Assembly: GCA_936432065.2 (NCBI GenBank)
Contig: OW386292.2
Location: 15,282,918-15,346,917 of the forward strand
From: Rutpela maculata
Lineage: Eukaryota; Arthropoda; Insecta; Coleoptera; Cerambycidae
Length of the DNA: 64,000 nt
Direction: 5' to 3'
Position numbers and translations under genes: made by a program. The notes under the pieces were generated by a model. The model was not told the origin of the DNA and did not search any database. It was given only the letters and a program-made list of their open reading frames with translations. This document shows positions 11,101 through 23,100 of this stretch, one piece after another; positions within the stretch are counted from its first letter, which is position 1, and every line of letters starts with the position of its first letter.

Positions 11101-14100
11101 CCAACCATTTCTGTACTTGAAAATAAACACGAAATAGATGCTGTTGAGCTGCGTCATGAGTGGGTGGTAATGAATTCAATTTCTCTGGTTTGCTTTTGCT
11201 CACAGCTTTAATAAAGCAAGAATACCGATAGTTATCGATGGAAACTTCTTTAACTGGAGCGTTATAGATTGCGAGAAAAAATTTTATCCCATTCGAAGTA
11301 ACTATGTCAGGAGAAGTACCAGTCTTGCTGAAAATTTCAGCTACAAGTTTCAAGTCCTGCCGTTTTATCATCACTTTCAAAGCTGCAATCTTGCCTTTAT
11401 TAAACAGAGCAGATGTAGTGTCACACCCAGAGAATGCGTGCAGAAACAATATGTGATCTCGAATATATTTATGGTGATCAAAGCTTTGTGAAGAATAAAT
11501 TTTTCGTTGGACCTTCCCTCTGCCTAGTTTGAGGAGAAAAATTTCTTTATTAATAGGTGTACGAGCAGTTAAAATTATAAGAAGATCCACATCTTCCCCA
11601 ACCACAACCGTAATATTTTTACATGATTCCTCAAGCGCTGTTTCGACTATCAAAATGTCAGCATCATCTTCAGCATGTCTAACAATATAATTATTTGCCT
11701 CAAACTTTTCTGTCAACATCGAAATCAATCTGGTTTTATTTTTATTATTGGAAAGGAGCTTCTCTTGGCTTACAGTTGCAACCATCTGCTCATCAAAGTA
11801 AATGTCAACAGATGAAGCTTTTGAGGACCGGCGAAGCTGCTCCATAGCCTTCACACTTGCTCATATTTTCATAACCATCAAAAACAATAATAGCGTTCGA
11901 TCCAAGATGATTGCCCGAATATCCTCTTATGCATAGACGTATCCACGTAAAACTTACGGCTGTATCAAGAATACAGCCAACCAGGATTTTTTTTATGTTT
12001 TAACCCTCCGTGCAATAAAAACTGCCACAAATAAATTTTTTGATTTTAGGTATGACTTACTGGAATTTTTCAAGAAAACTATGGCGTTTACGAAAAAAAG
12101 ACCCTCTATCTTTTTTATAGAGAATTTCCATAACTTTCTTTTTGGCCTGATGTATTTTTGTCGTAGAGGCAATGAAAACCGAGATATCTTGAAAAATTCG
12201 TTTTCGAGCACGATTTTAGCACTTTACAGCGTTGCCAAATTTTATCCTTACACTCCCACTTCGGGGACTTTTGAGACCTTATTAAGGACACCAGAACCTA
12301 CCTGGAAAACCAACATTTGCTTTTGTACGAATTGGTCTGAAGATGCGGCTCATTTTTCACTAAATGCAGTGGATTACATCGTTTTAGAGAAAACCCCAAA
12401 TCCCATCTAATTTGGTCCACCCTGTATAGTCGGTTCCATGAGTGCATTGAAAACAGTTGAAGTTGTCTCACAATCTTCGCTTTAGAAACGTCAAATTATG
12501 AATTTGTTTTGACGTTTAAGTTAATTTTGAAATTTATTTATATAAATATGGAAATTAAGCAGTTGTAGAAAAAATATTGTATGAAACACATGCATGAAGT
12601 CCCTTTTTCTAGTCGTGGGAATGCCGCACTCATCCACGGCTCGTGCGTCAATCTTCCCATTCGTGAAAAAAAGTACCACTTGTTGCATAAATTACTATTG
12701 CCTTATTTTTCAATATGGCTACGGAGGTTTCTAAATTGCTAAATTGGACGTGAGTCAACGGAAATTTGATAAGCTTTAAAAAAGATCTCTTGACATTTTT
12801 CGCTAAAATGCTTATTTTTCGAGATATTTAAGAAAATATATTTTCCACCCCACCACTACCTCGCGCATCTGAAAGAGCATGGAAATGAACATCTTTGTAA
12901 AGTTTCGTTGATTCCATAATTTTTTCTTTATATTTCCTGTTTTTATCAAACTAGAACTTAAAATCAGTTAAAAGGTGAAGTGTCAGCCAAAGGTGGCAAC
13001 TCAACGAATTATCGGAAATATCTCTCAGATAATCAGTTAATAGTGAGTTAACGATGTCATAAAAAAAGAACAATGTCTGATAAATCAGGAAACATTCACT
13101 TATACATACATCGATATCTAATCTCGACATCTCCAATTTTTTTTCGATGAACTATTAAAAATGTTATTCTCCTTATTTTTCAAGCCAATTAGGTAGATAC
13201 GGTATTTTTTAAACTTCTGCCATGTTGCACATTTGGATACCTTAAATAGACATTATTTTACACAGAGTACCAGAATAAACATACATAGAAATAGAAAAAT
13301 TGTTCCTGTAACTAGTTGTACACATGATACTAAGACATAGAAGAGATATGCTCACTTGCAATATCAGTTTTGCATCGTTCGGCGCATGACGTCTGCTCGA
13401 GCCTAGGTAGAGATGGGAAAAGTGGTTCCATTCATTTATATTTTTTTGTGGCGTTGGTTTGACCATTAGCCAATGTCCATTCATTTACCGCGACAAAATA
13501 ACGTTATGGAAGTAACGACCCACAAACCGTAACCGGTTTAAAATGCATTGTGTGGAGCATGTTCTTTTAATAATATTGACGCATACGCACAATTTATTGA
13601 AGTAATTGAGGCATACAACATTTTCAGTATTTTTTGTAATAGCACACGATGTCCGCCGGACGTCTGTTTTATGTCTATTTAATGTACTGACGTCCATGAA
13701 CACAAACTGGACGCCCACCGGACGTCTATCATCGGATTTACTTTGAAATTGTACGGAATGTCCATTTTATGTATGGGAAGTATGTACATTTTATGTCCAT
13801 ATAGCGACAGGAGATGGACGTACATTTTGTGTCCATTGATTTAAATATTACATTTTTGTAATAAATGGTAATATCTCCATACATCTTTCTCTTCAGATGT
13901 ACAGAGATATGTGTACATACCAGCGAATACCACACTGAACGTCCCACATATACTGAAAAATCTGATAAAAATGATCTAAACAAAATATTAAATTATGAAC
14001 AATATGTGTTATAAAAATTAACACCCAGTATAACAAAACATCTCGCAAAAGTAGGTACAGTTGATTTAAAAAAAAAAACTGGTACAACTCTTGCAATCGA

Positions 14101-17100
14101 AAATCTTAATAGTTTAGTTGTGTGCATATGTCTGTAAATAGGGCTGGCCAGGCATGTCGAGAGGGGGGTGGAGAAGAGGTGATTTACCCCGGACCTGGGT
14201 TTTTTGGAGGAGACCGGTTTTCTTAGTGTTTTTAAGCTTATTAAACCTTTCTTTTTTATTTTATTCAAATGGAATTTTAAAAAATAATTAGAAAATAACT
14301 TTTTCAAAACATTTTCAAGCCTGCCATATTATTGTTTAAAAAAATAATATTTGTTACGGATAATTGTACTAATGGTTGTAATTAAAATACTAACTGAATA
14401 ATGATAATTCTATTTTTAAAATAAGAACACAAAAATACCACTTGCGATTAAAAAAAATGTAAACAATGCAAACTGAACATAAAAATACAATAAAAAAAAT
14501 AAAATATATGAACTTCAACTACGTAATACAGAATTAACTAATATTTTGTCATTGCTCCATTAGCGTCTAAAACTGCCTGAAGTCTTGCAGGCATGGACAA
14601 AATCAAATTTCTTGCAAGGTCAACTTCTTGCGACGAGTTCTCCCAACTGTCTTCAATTATCCCTTCCAATTCTTGGGCATTATTTGGGTGGTTATTTAAT
14701 TTTCTTATATGTTTCACCATTAGTCCCCAAACATTTTCAATTGGATTTAAATCCGGACTTTTAGATGGCCACGGTAACAACTCATGTTTTTATTAAGAAA
14801 CCATTGCCTGACACGATGGGCCGTATGTATGGAGCAGTTGTCTTGTTGGAAAATAAAATTATTTTTCGGAAACACCTCTATTACTGACGGCAACATAATA
14901 TTGTCTAATATTTCAATATATTTAATGGAATTGAGATGACCACCACTGTTCCAACACACCTAACCCATTTAGGCTCATCCAAGCCCAGACATTGACTGAA
15001 AACCTTCCTGATATTTGTGGATCGAAAGTATATTTTTCGTCGTATCTGGTGGAAGGAGGCCCATATACGCGAACATGTCCATCGTTACAGGATTTAAAAA
15101 CCTTTTCGTCAGAAAAGACAACTTGTCCCCAGAAGTTTTCATCATTGATTATATAGTTGAGTGCAAAAATAATCCTACCCTGCTTCTTTTCTTCTGAAAG
15201 TTTGTATTTTTAGCCGCTGAACAACTCTTCAAGTCGCTTTGTAGTTTTATTCTTCTGCAAGCAGTAGACACAGAAGCAGGGAAATTTATCTTTGAAATTG
15301 CATTTACTGCAGTCTGAAAAGGGTTTTCTCTTAGGTAATCTATAAGATTTTCATCTTCTTGATTATTGCTCTTTCTGTGCCTACCGGAACCAACTTTACG
15401 GGATACCGTTTGGTTGGTTTCCCATTGTTTTTTAACACTCATTATCGTGGTTTTACTCACATTGTATTCAGCAGCAAGTCTTCTTATGGACCAACTATCT
15501 TCAGTTTTAGAAACAATTCGAAATTTTTGAATATCTGTTAGATGTCGAACCATTTTTAATAATGACGCCACTGATTAACGTCAAAGTGACATTTGTAAGA
15601 TTATTAATATCAATCAAAGAACGAATGATTTACATAGCTAAAAGAAAGTGTACCAGTTTTTTTTGAAATCAACTGTACATATATAATTAAAAAAAACAGA
15701 AAAATCTAATAAAAATTATCGAAACAAAATATTAAATTATGAAAAATATGTATTATAAAAATTAACACCCAGTATAACAAGACATCTCGAAAAAGTAGGT
15801 ACACATGTAATAAAAAAACCGTATTTTTACCTAGTAATTCATTTTGCAAATCTCGTTCATAGTCGGTCTCCATAAAATGAACCGAACCCATCCTACTTAT
15901 ATCTGGGTTAAATTTATCATGCTTTTTGCACCTGTTTATCCATTCACCTCTTATGGTTTTGGATACCAGATCTTTGAGTTTTGGAAAAACGTGGAATGTA
16001 ATATTTTGACCAGTAGATTTCTTTGTACAATGCGTGTTATTGCAGTCATACACTGCACACCTTGTTCCCGGCATTTTTCTTCCCTTCTATTTGAATAATA
16101 ACAATATGTAAATCTAATACATGAATTATTAACCTCCCTTTATCTTCTATAATATCTACAAAATCACCATAGAACACTAATAATAATAATTGTCTTTTAA
16201 ATCCTAGAAAGGTCCAAAATAGTGCAAGCAATAGTATGTCCCTGTTTGTGCACACAATTTAACTAATCAAGAATGCTTTTATAACGCAAGGAAACGTATA
16301 AAACACACACGAAGATGTACAAAGAAAAGATTTACAAAGAAAAACCAGTAAATAAGTAGACAAAACTTAATAATCACACCACTAAACACAGAGAGACAAT
16401 GCTGTCAGAAACGTAAATAACAGATTTAGGTCTCGCCTTGACGTCACATATTTGCCGGCAAGTAGCGAACGTTGCAGCATAGGGAACTGGCTATCCTCCC
16501 TCTGTTTACGGTTCTTGGTAACGACCCACCTCGATGCCCTATGCCCTGTTACACTGGCGCCCATTTGAATTGGACCATGAGAACCATTTATTGTGATCCT
16601 CTGGTGATGTTTTATTTTATTTTTGACGTACTCCGTACATTTCCGTAATCTTTTTTTATTTTTCTCTTCTGCTTTCTAAGATAATTTTTAGCCATTTATT
16701 TCAGAATTAGGTGTTTTCACTATATTTGCTTTTTTGATATTATTAAAATAATGTATAAGTCTCATCAATTAAAATTTACACTAATAAATAACATAAAATT
16801 AGAATAATTTCACGGGTACATAAAAGGCGCTGTGATTGGCGATGATGTCATAGGTTGCATTAATAAAACAAATAACCTCAAATTCTAAGTTTTTTTAAAT
16901 TTATTCCCATTTTTAATGCTTGTATCTGCACTTTTCGCTTGGAGTCGGTAAGCGAACATTTCAGAATTCACGCAAATGAAGTCTCAGTATTATTGATTAA
17001 TAAAAATGGGCTGCCAATAATAGGTTAGATTTCCAACCTACAAGTTAAGTCTTCATAAACATTACATTGTACAAGGTTTTAGTTAAAATTTTAATAATAG

Positions 17101-20100
17101 CGACATAGTACACGGAAATTTTAAAAAACATGTATTTTTGATGTTAGTTGTACCATCAATGCGACCGATGACGTCATCAGCGCCCGTTGATGTGACGTAC
17201 CGTTTTTGGCGGTAAAATTTTAATTCAAATTTAAATTTTTTTTTTTTGTATTACTAAACTGGTTGTGGAAATTTAGGTGTTTCTAATTATAAATAAGTAT
17301 TACCTACCAGATGCGACTCCCCTTTGTTCTTTCATTGATAAATATGAGTGACCTTCGGCCATCTTTTTGGTGGTATTTAAGATGGAATTTTAAAACACAG
17401 GGCATAGTCCTTATTTCAACAGTTGAGTCCATCGAGTAGCACCAGACGTGTTGCTATCTCTTTATCACTTGTGTTGTAAGAAAGGGAAGCATACTGTGGT
17501 GGAACTCAACTATTGAAATAAAGAATACGCCCAGAATGTCTTTGTTTGTCTGCTTGAATGGCCTTTTGTACAGAACAGTAAGTATTAAATGAATTACAAA
17601 CTTGTGACAAGCAACCACGACAAGGAAATTATAGGTTGACAGTAATACCACCAAGAAGATGGCTCGGACACAAGGACACATATTCAGTTTGGACGGCAAG
17701 CCAAAGAATCCCTTCTGGTATAAGTTTTCTATGGTCTTAGTATCATGGTTTGTACATATATTTGTATTGGCATGACTTCTATTGGCGCACGACTTCTCGG
17801 GGTATTTAGCTTTAATAGCATGGTAGACCTGGTTGAAATAAACTTACAACTGACGTAACTACCAACCAGCCATGTATGGGGTGTTAGTGAAATATCAGTA
17901 CAGGTTTATGCCTTTGCATCTTGGAAACTTTTGCTTACGGTTTAGTATAATTTGTTTCAATATTGTCGAGTCATAGATAGAAAAGAAATAGTGGTAATAA
18001 TAATAACAGCATTTGGCATCTTTCTCTCTTTGCAGTCAATTTATTTAGTTTTTTCCGTGTAATTTCTATGAATTTTATAAATAAATAATTTATTCATATT
18101 GAGAATCAGTGGTTTTACCTCGGGTTTTACATAAGTCCGAAGTACAAATATTGTATATTACAACATACAAGGGCAAAAAACACTGGAAATAATTTAGCAT
18201 ATAGTAACATCACCTAAATTCTTTTCAAACAGGATTTATTTAATTTTATTTGTTTGTTTTTCGCCCAACTAGCATTAGTGCAATAATATTCAACTGAATT
18301 ATCGTATAATTATTTTATAGTGATAGAAAAATATTCTTTTATGTTTTATTAAAGTACTATTCTGAACTAATTAGCTCTGTGACAATTTGGCGATATAGAA
18401 ACGCTTTAAGAATGTCCTTACAGCATAACTATAAAACTATTTTATAAAGGCTATATTATCCTCTTGTAAATGTTCCCGATATATCTCTTATAGAGCTTCA
18501 AGTAATTTTATATCTGTTACATAAATGTTGGTTACAGAGCTGTTATAAAATTTGTGGGTTGCTCCTTTACTGTATTACCAAGTGATATAAACGTTCTTAC
18601 AACTAGGTAATTATAAAGCGGTTATACAGAAACTGTATTAAGGTGTTTCAATGGAACCCAGTGATTGCATAAAGAACTTTTATACAGCCGAAACCAACTT
18701 GACTGTTTAGTGGAAATATTGCTTTCACTAGACACTCTAGACAGCTATATATTACGTATCTATATAATTACCGCCAAACTAACCAAAGAGCTGTATGGCT
18801 TTATAATGGCTGCTCAATACACTGAATTGCTCTATAAGGGAACCCACTGTACTACTACGGGAGCTTTGTGGTTGTATAATGGCTAAGTAAGAAGCTAAAC
18901 CGCAGCCTGTCTCTATAAAAGGTGCTTGCAGTTGTATAGTTACTGCATAACGAGCTGAATTGTTTTATAGCATAACCTGAGGTGGTTTTTGTACAATAAA
19001 AAAGAATATTTAGCTATATAATAACTGTATAGCGGGTTGAACTGTTCTATATAATAATCTGCAGTTGCTTTTATGCTACATAAAACTATCGCTATAAAAT
19101 GGTTACATAACGAGTTAAACAGTTCTATAAAACAGTCTGTCACAGTATTCACAGTATTTATATAACATAAAATTGGAATATGTATAATAACCGTCAATTG
19201 AACTGAGTTGTTCTTTAAGACACTTCGCAACAGTCTCTATGCAACTAAAAGAACTTTGTAACAGCTGTTATATTGTAAAAGCTGTCTAATCGGACCTGAA
19301 ATTGCATAATTGTCAGATTCCATATTTTTTAAATGTGTAAGATTTTAGATGTGGCATCTTGGAAAAAAAAATAATATAAGAAAATTAAATGTTCCTTTGC
19401 ACAAATCGAAATACTCCATATGTACTTTTAATTACGTATTATCTTTGAAATAATTAATTTATGGAATTAACAACAGTTTTAGTTACATATGAGTCGATAT
19501 TTTGAAGAACAATTTTTTCCATAAATCCATATTTTATAAGTTTGTAAAACAACTGTTATAAAACGGGAAAGCTCTTTAAACTATCCAACCAAGAACATTT
19601 ATACAGTAATAACGCATCGACAATGAAAACCTGCAATAAACTTTCTAATTTGGGAACATTTATAAACTAGTTTTTTAAGAGCTTCTTATGATATTTTATA
19701 GATGCTGTAAGAATGTTACTAAGGGGTGCTAAATAGTTGTATAATTATTCTTTTTGTGGCCTTTAAACGATAAAAAGGTTTTATAAACCTGTGCCTATTG
19801 TGGGTATATAGTGGTTGCAAGATGCTGAGAGAACGTTCTCAGATATATAAAGCTTTTATTCTTATTCAGTGGTGATATAGATGTTCTTATAGCTATTATA
19901 AATTAATTAGTGTTAGTTGGATGGTAACATCTTGATAATGAGTGGCAACTTGTTAGAAAAATTTGGGCCAAATAATTTGTTTCATTTCGACTTTTCTAAC
20001 CTAGTAAAATCTAAGCAAACCTCATTTCTGCGCCTAGTATTGTGTTCATGAATTTGACCTTGTGAAACATTTTTTTTAACATGTATAAGAGAAATAGTAG

Positions 20101-23100
20101 TACACACATGGCCGGTTTGTGTTTAAGTGATTTATTACTCTTTGTCTTTACGAAATGGAGTATAGCAACACTTTATTTAACCATGTTTAATTACATTTTC
20201 ATATTTTGAGCCAAGGAATGTCCAGTTACTCCTGTCTCATTTTCTATGACTCGCCCTGTATAATGCCTTTAGTACCAATTCAAAATTTTCGTTTATATTA
20301 CATCTTGTATTACACTATCACCCTATTACCATACTGTACTGTGTATTAGACTTATACTTGTTACTATTAGTATTATGTCTGTAGATATAGTAGTTTATTC
20401 TTTATTTTCTGTGTAATTACCTCATTTGGGAAAAATTTTCTTCCTTTTTTCTGTTTTTTATTTTGTTTTTAATTTAGGTACATTTTCCCTTCTGTTAATA
20501 ACTGTTTCCATAGACGGGATGATGCGATATTAATATATATCTATAATGAAACTTTGTCTACCTGAGGTTTCGAACGTTCACTTGAACGAATTTTAAATGA
20601 AAAAGAAATGTTAATAAAAACCACACATCGATTTAGGCGTAAACACTTCATTGCCACATTTGCTAAAGGGGTCTAAACACGATCCAGCGGCAGGGACCCG
20701 ACATTGTCGGGTTGCTTTGAAGATAATTGGAATTCCAGCGGACCAGTTCACTTTTACGAATGAGTACAAAGCATGCCGACATGGCTGGGTCCCTGCCGCT
20801 GGATCGTGTGTAGACCCCTTAACAATAATATCCACAGTACTTAAGTTTTTAGACCTAAATCGAAGTGTGGTTTTTATCAATTTTTCTTTTTATTTATGAA
20901 ATTCGTTCAAGTGAACGTTCGAAACTTCAGGTACATGAAACTTTGCTGAAAATAGGCATGCAAAAATAAATTATTATTATTTTATATTAAATTTTGTTAT
21001 TATTTTGTAATGTTGATTTCGAATTGAAACAGAATTGTATGTGGTGAAATCGCCTAAAATTCTTTTTGTTTATTGCGATATGGAAGTCTGGTAATAAATT
21101 GAATGATTGAAAGTTTTAAAAAAATGTATCCTGTATGTTTGCGATATACTGTATTAAATATATGCAATATATTAAATATTCCAAGTCTTTTTAATCCATG
21201 TCGCAAATTTTGAACACAAAAATAAACTTTATCAGAACTTAGTAATACAGTGTGTCCCCGGATGAACATTTATTGTAGTTTAGTTTTTCCTGTTTTTGGC
21301 AAAATTATTTTAAAGCCATACAAATGTATTAAATTTTTCGAAAATTAACCACTTTTTCTAGAGATAAATATGACATAATTTAAGTTGTGATCGAATAATG
21401 AAATGATTTAAAGGTTGTTCCATTTAAAAACACAAGTTACGTGTATATCTCGAAAACTGAGGCATGCATAATTTTCTGCTCATCAGCAACGGGTTCTACT
21501 CAAAAAAGTGCCGTAAGAATGTGTTACTCGATTTTTGATTCGACACTTGGTAATTGAGATATAGAGGTCATCCAAAAATGCCAATTTCCAAAAAAGCTCT
21601 GTAGCTCGGTAGTCGAAAAAGATAGACGATCGCGGTTTGTGCCATTGCTTGTTTCTCGAAAATCGAGCTCAGGACACCTATATTGGTTTTTATCTATCTG
21701 CCATACTTTTAGAGAAAACCTCAAATCCCATCTTATTTGGTTCGCCCTGTATATAGATATCAAAGAAAATGAGAGCACATAATCTATTTAAGATATAGCA
21801 ACAAATCATTGCGAATGATAATAAGGAAGGGACCTACGATGGATCCTTGCAGAACTCCTTCATACCTTCTAACTTTCCATTTTCAGGAAACAGTTGTGGA
21901 TTCCAGCTATTAAAGGTGGTTAAATAAATTACTCCTACTAGACCATTGAACTACATTAAGAATGGACATAGAAATTAATAATAAATTATTTTGCATCGTT
22001 TTCAGCAATATTTTTCTTGTAATTGCTCTTTTCTGTTACGTAAGATCTACCAAATAAAATAGAGGTACCACTTTGTCACGCTAGTCCAGTAAGAGAACAG
22101 TGTCATAAGGTATGAGTTCATGTGGAGTTAGTTCTTATAGGGTGTATGAAGAGGGCTTCAAAATAGTGGACAAATTTTGACAAAGGGGATATTGTTTGAA
22201 TGAAAAACCATCCTAAAATAAAAAAAAAAAACAATAAATTTACAAACTTCTTTCAATTAATTATTAATATTACGAATACGTAAAGGAAACTTAGTGAGTA
22301 CTATGATCAATATGAACTCTCAACTTGTATTTTTATATATCATCTTACCACAGCTCATACACTCCCTAAAAAAACCAGCTTCACGTTCTCATTAAAACTA
22401 ATTTTTACTGGCCTTTGCTTGGAGTACACATACACAAAGAGAATTCTAAGAAAATATAATATTTTTAACACTTGTTTTTGTTTTATTCTATTTATATATT
22501 AATCGTGGAATAACTTTACATAAATTAAATCAAATCTTCATTTTCAATATACATTAATTAAGTAGCAGGAAATGTCATATAAAAAACTCGTTTTGTGTAC
22601 CGCTACAACTTAGCTTGTAATCACCAAACGAAAGTTCTTGGCACAGTATATGAGTCGTAGATAAAAAAATAACTGTATGTCAAAAAATTTGTAAACCCAA
22701 GCAGAACGTAGAACAAAGTGGTAGCCCTGGAAAAGCAGTACGCACTTAACTCTATCCCAACAAAAACCATAGGCCCGTCTACCGGAGTACCGTCCAGGGG
22801 TACCGCCAGAACAATTGGCACCGGACCCGGAACATTCAAGGACCAGGGAGGAGCTAAGATGGGTGCCGGCCATGACTTTGGACTCCGATCTGCTCATGTA
22901 CCTAAGAGCTGCTAGATCCATGGCGGCGTTTGCTGGTATGTGCGACGGGGGTTGCCCTGAAGATGGTGCCAATGCCGCTTCCAGAGATGACACTACCATC
23001 AATGCCTTGGATGTGGTAAGTCCATGTTGAAAAATATAAATATTTGATATTTAAAAAGAACTAAGCATATTTAAGACATTACTAAGAACATAAGCACTAT

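Larger units (their letters stand above)
9238..12424. mobile_element. TIR element carrying a PIN-like/CXC gene
   Basis: Ends are inverted copies, CAGGGTGGACCAAATTAGAT at 9238 and its complement ending at 12424, flanked by TA on both sides (9236-9237 and 12425-12426). The inner arms 10306-10615 and 12045-12380 are also inverted copies of each other over about 300 bp, so the original inverted repeats were about 0.38 kb. The left arm is interrupted between about 9285 and 10305 by other repeat sequence, including a fold-back unit. Between the arms lies a minus-strand gene at 10765-11990. No transposase is recognised. TA duplications suggest a Tc1/mariner-type or related mechanism (inference). Confidence 0.75.

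Noticed and set aside
12619..12667. GC-rich imperfect hairpin as an RNA gene
   Set aside because: No conserved RNA gene features and no promoter; could be part of an unrecognised MITE.
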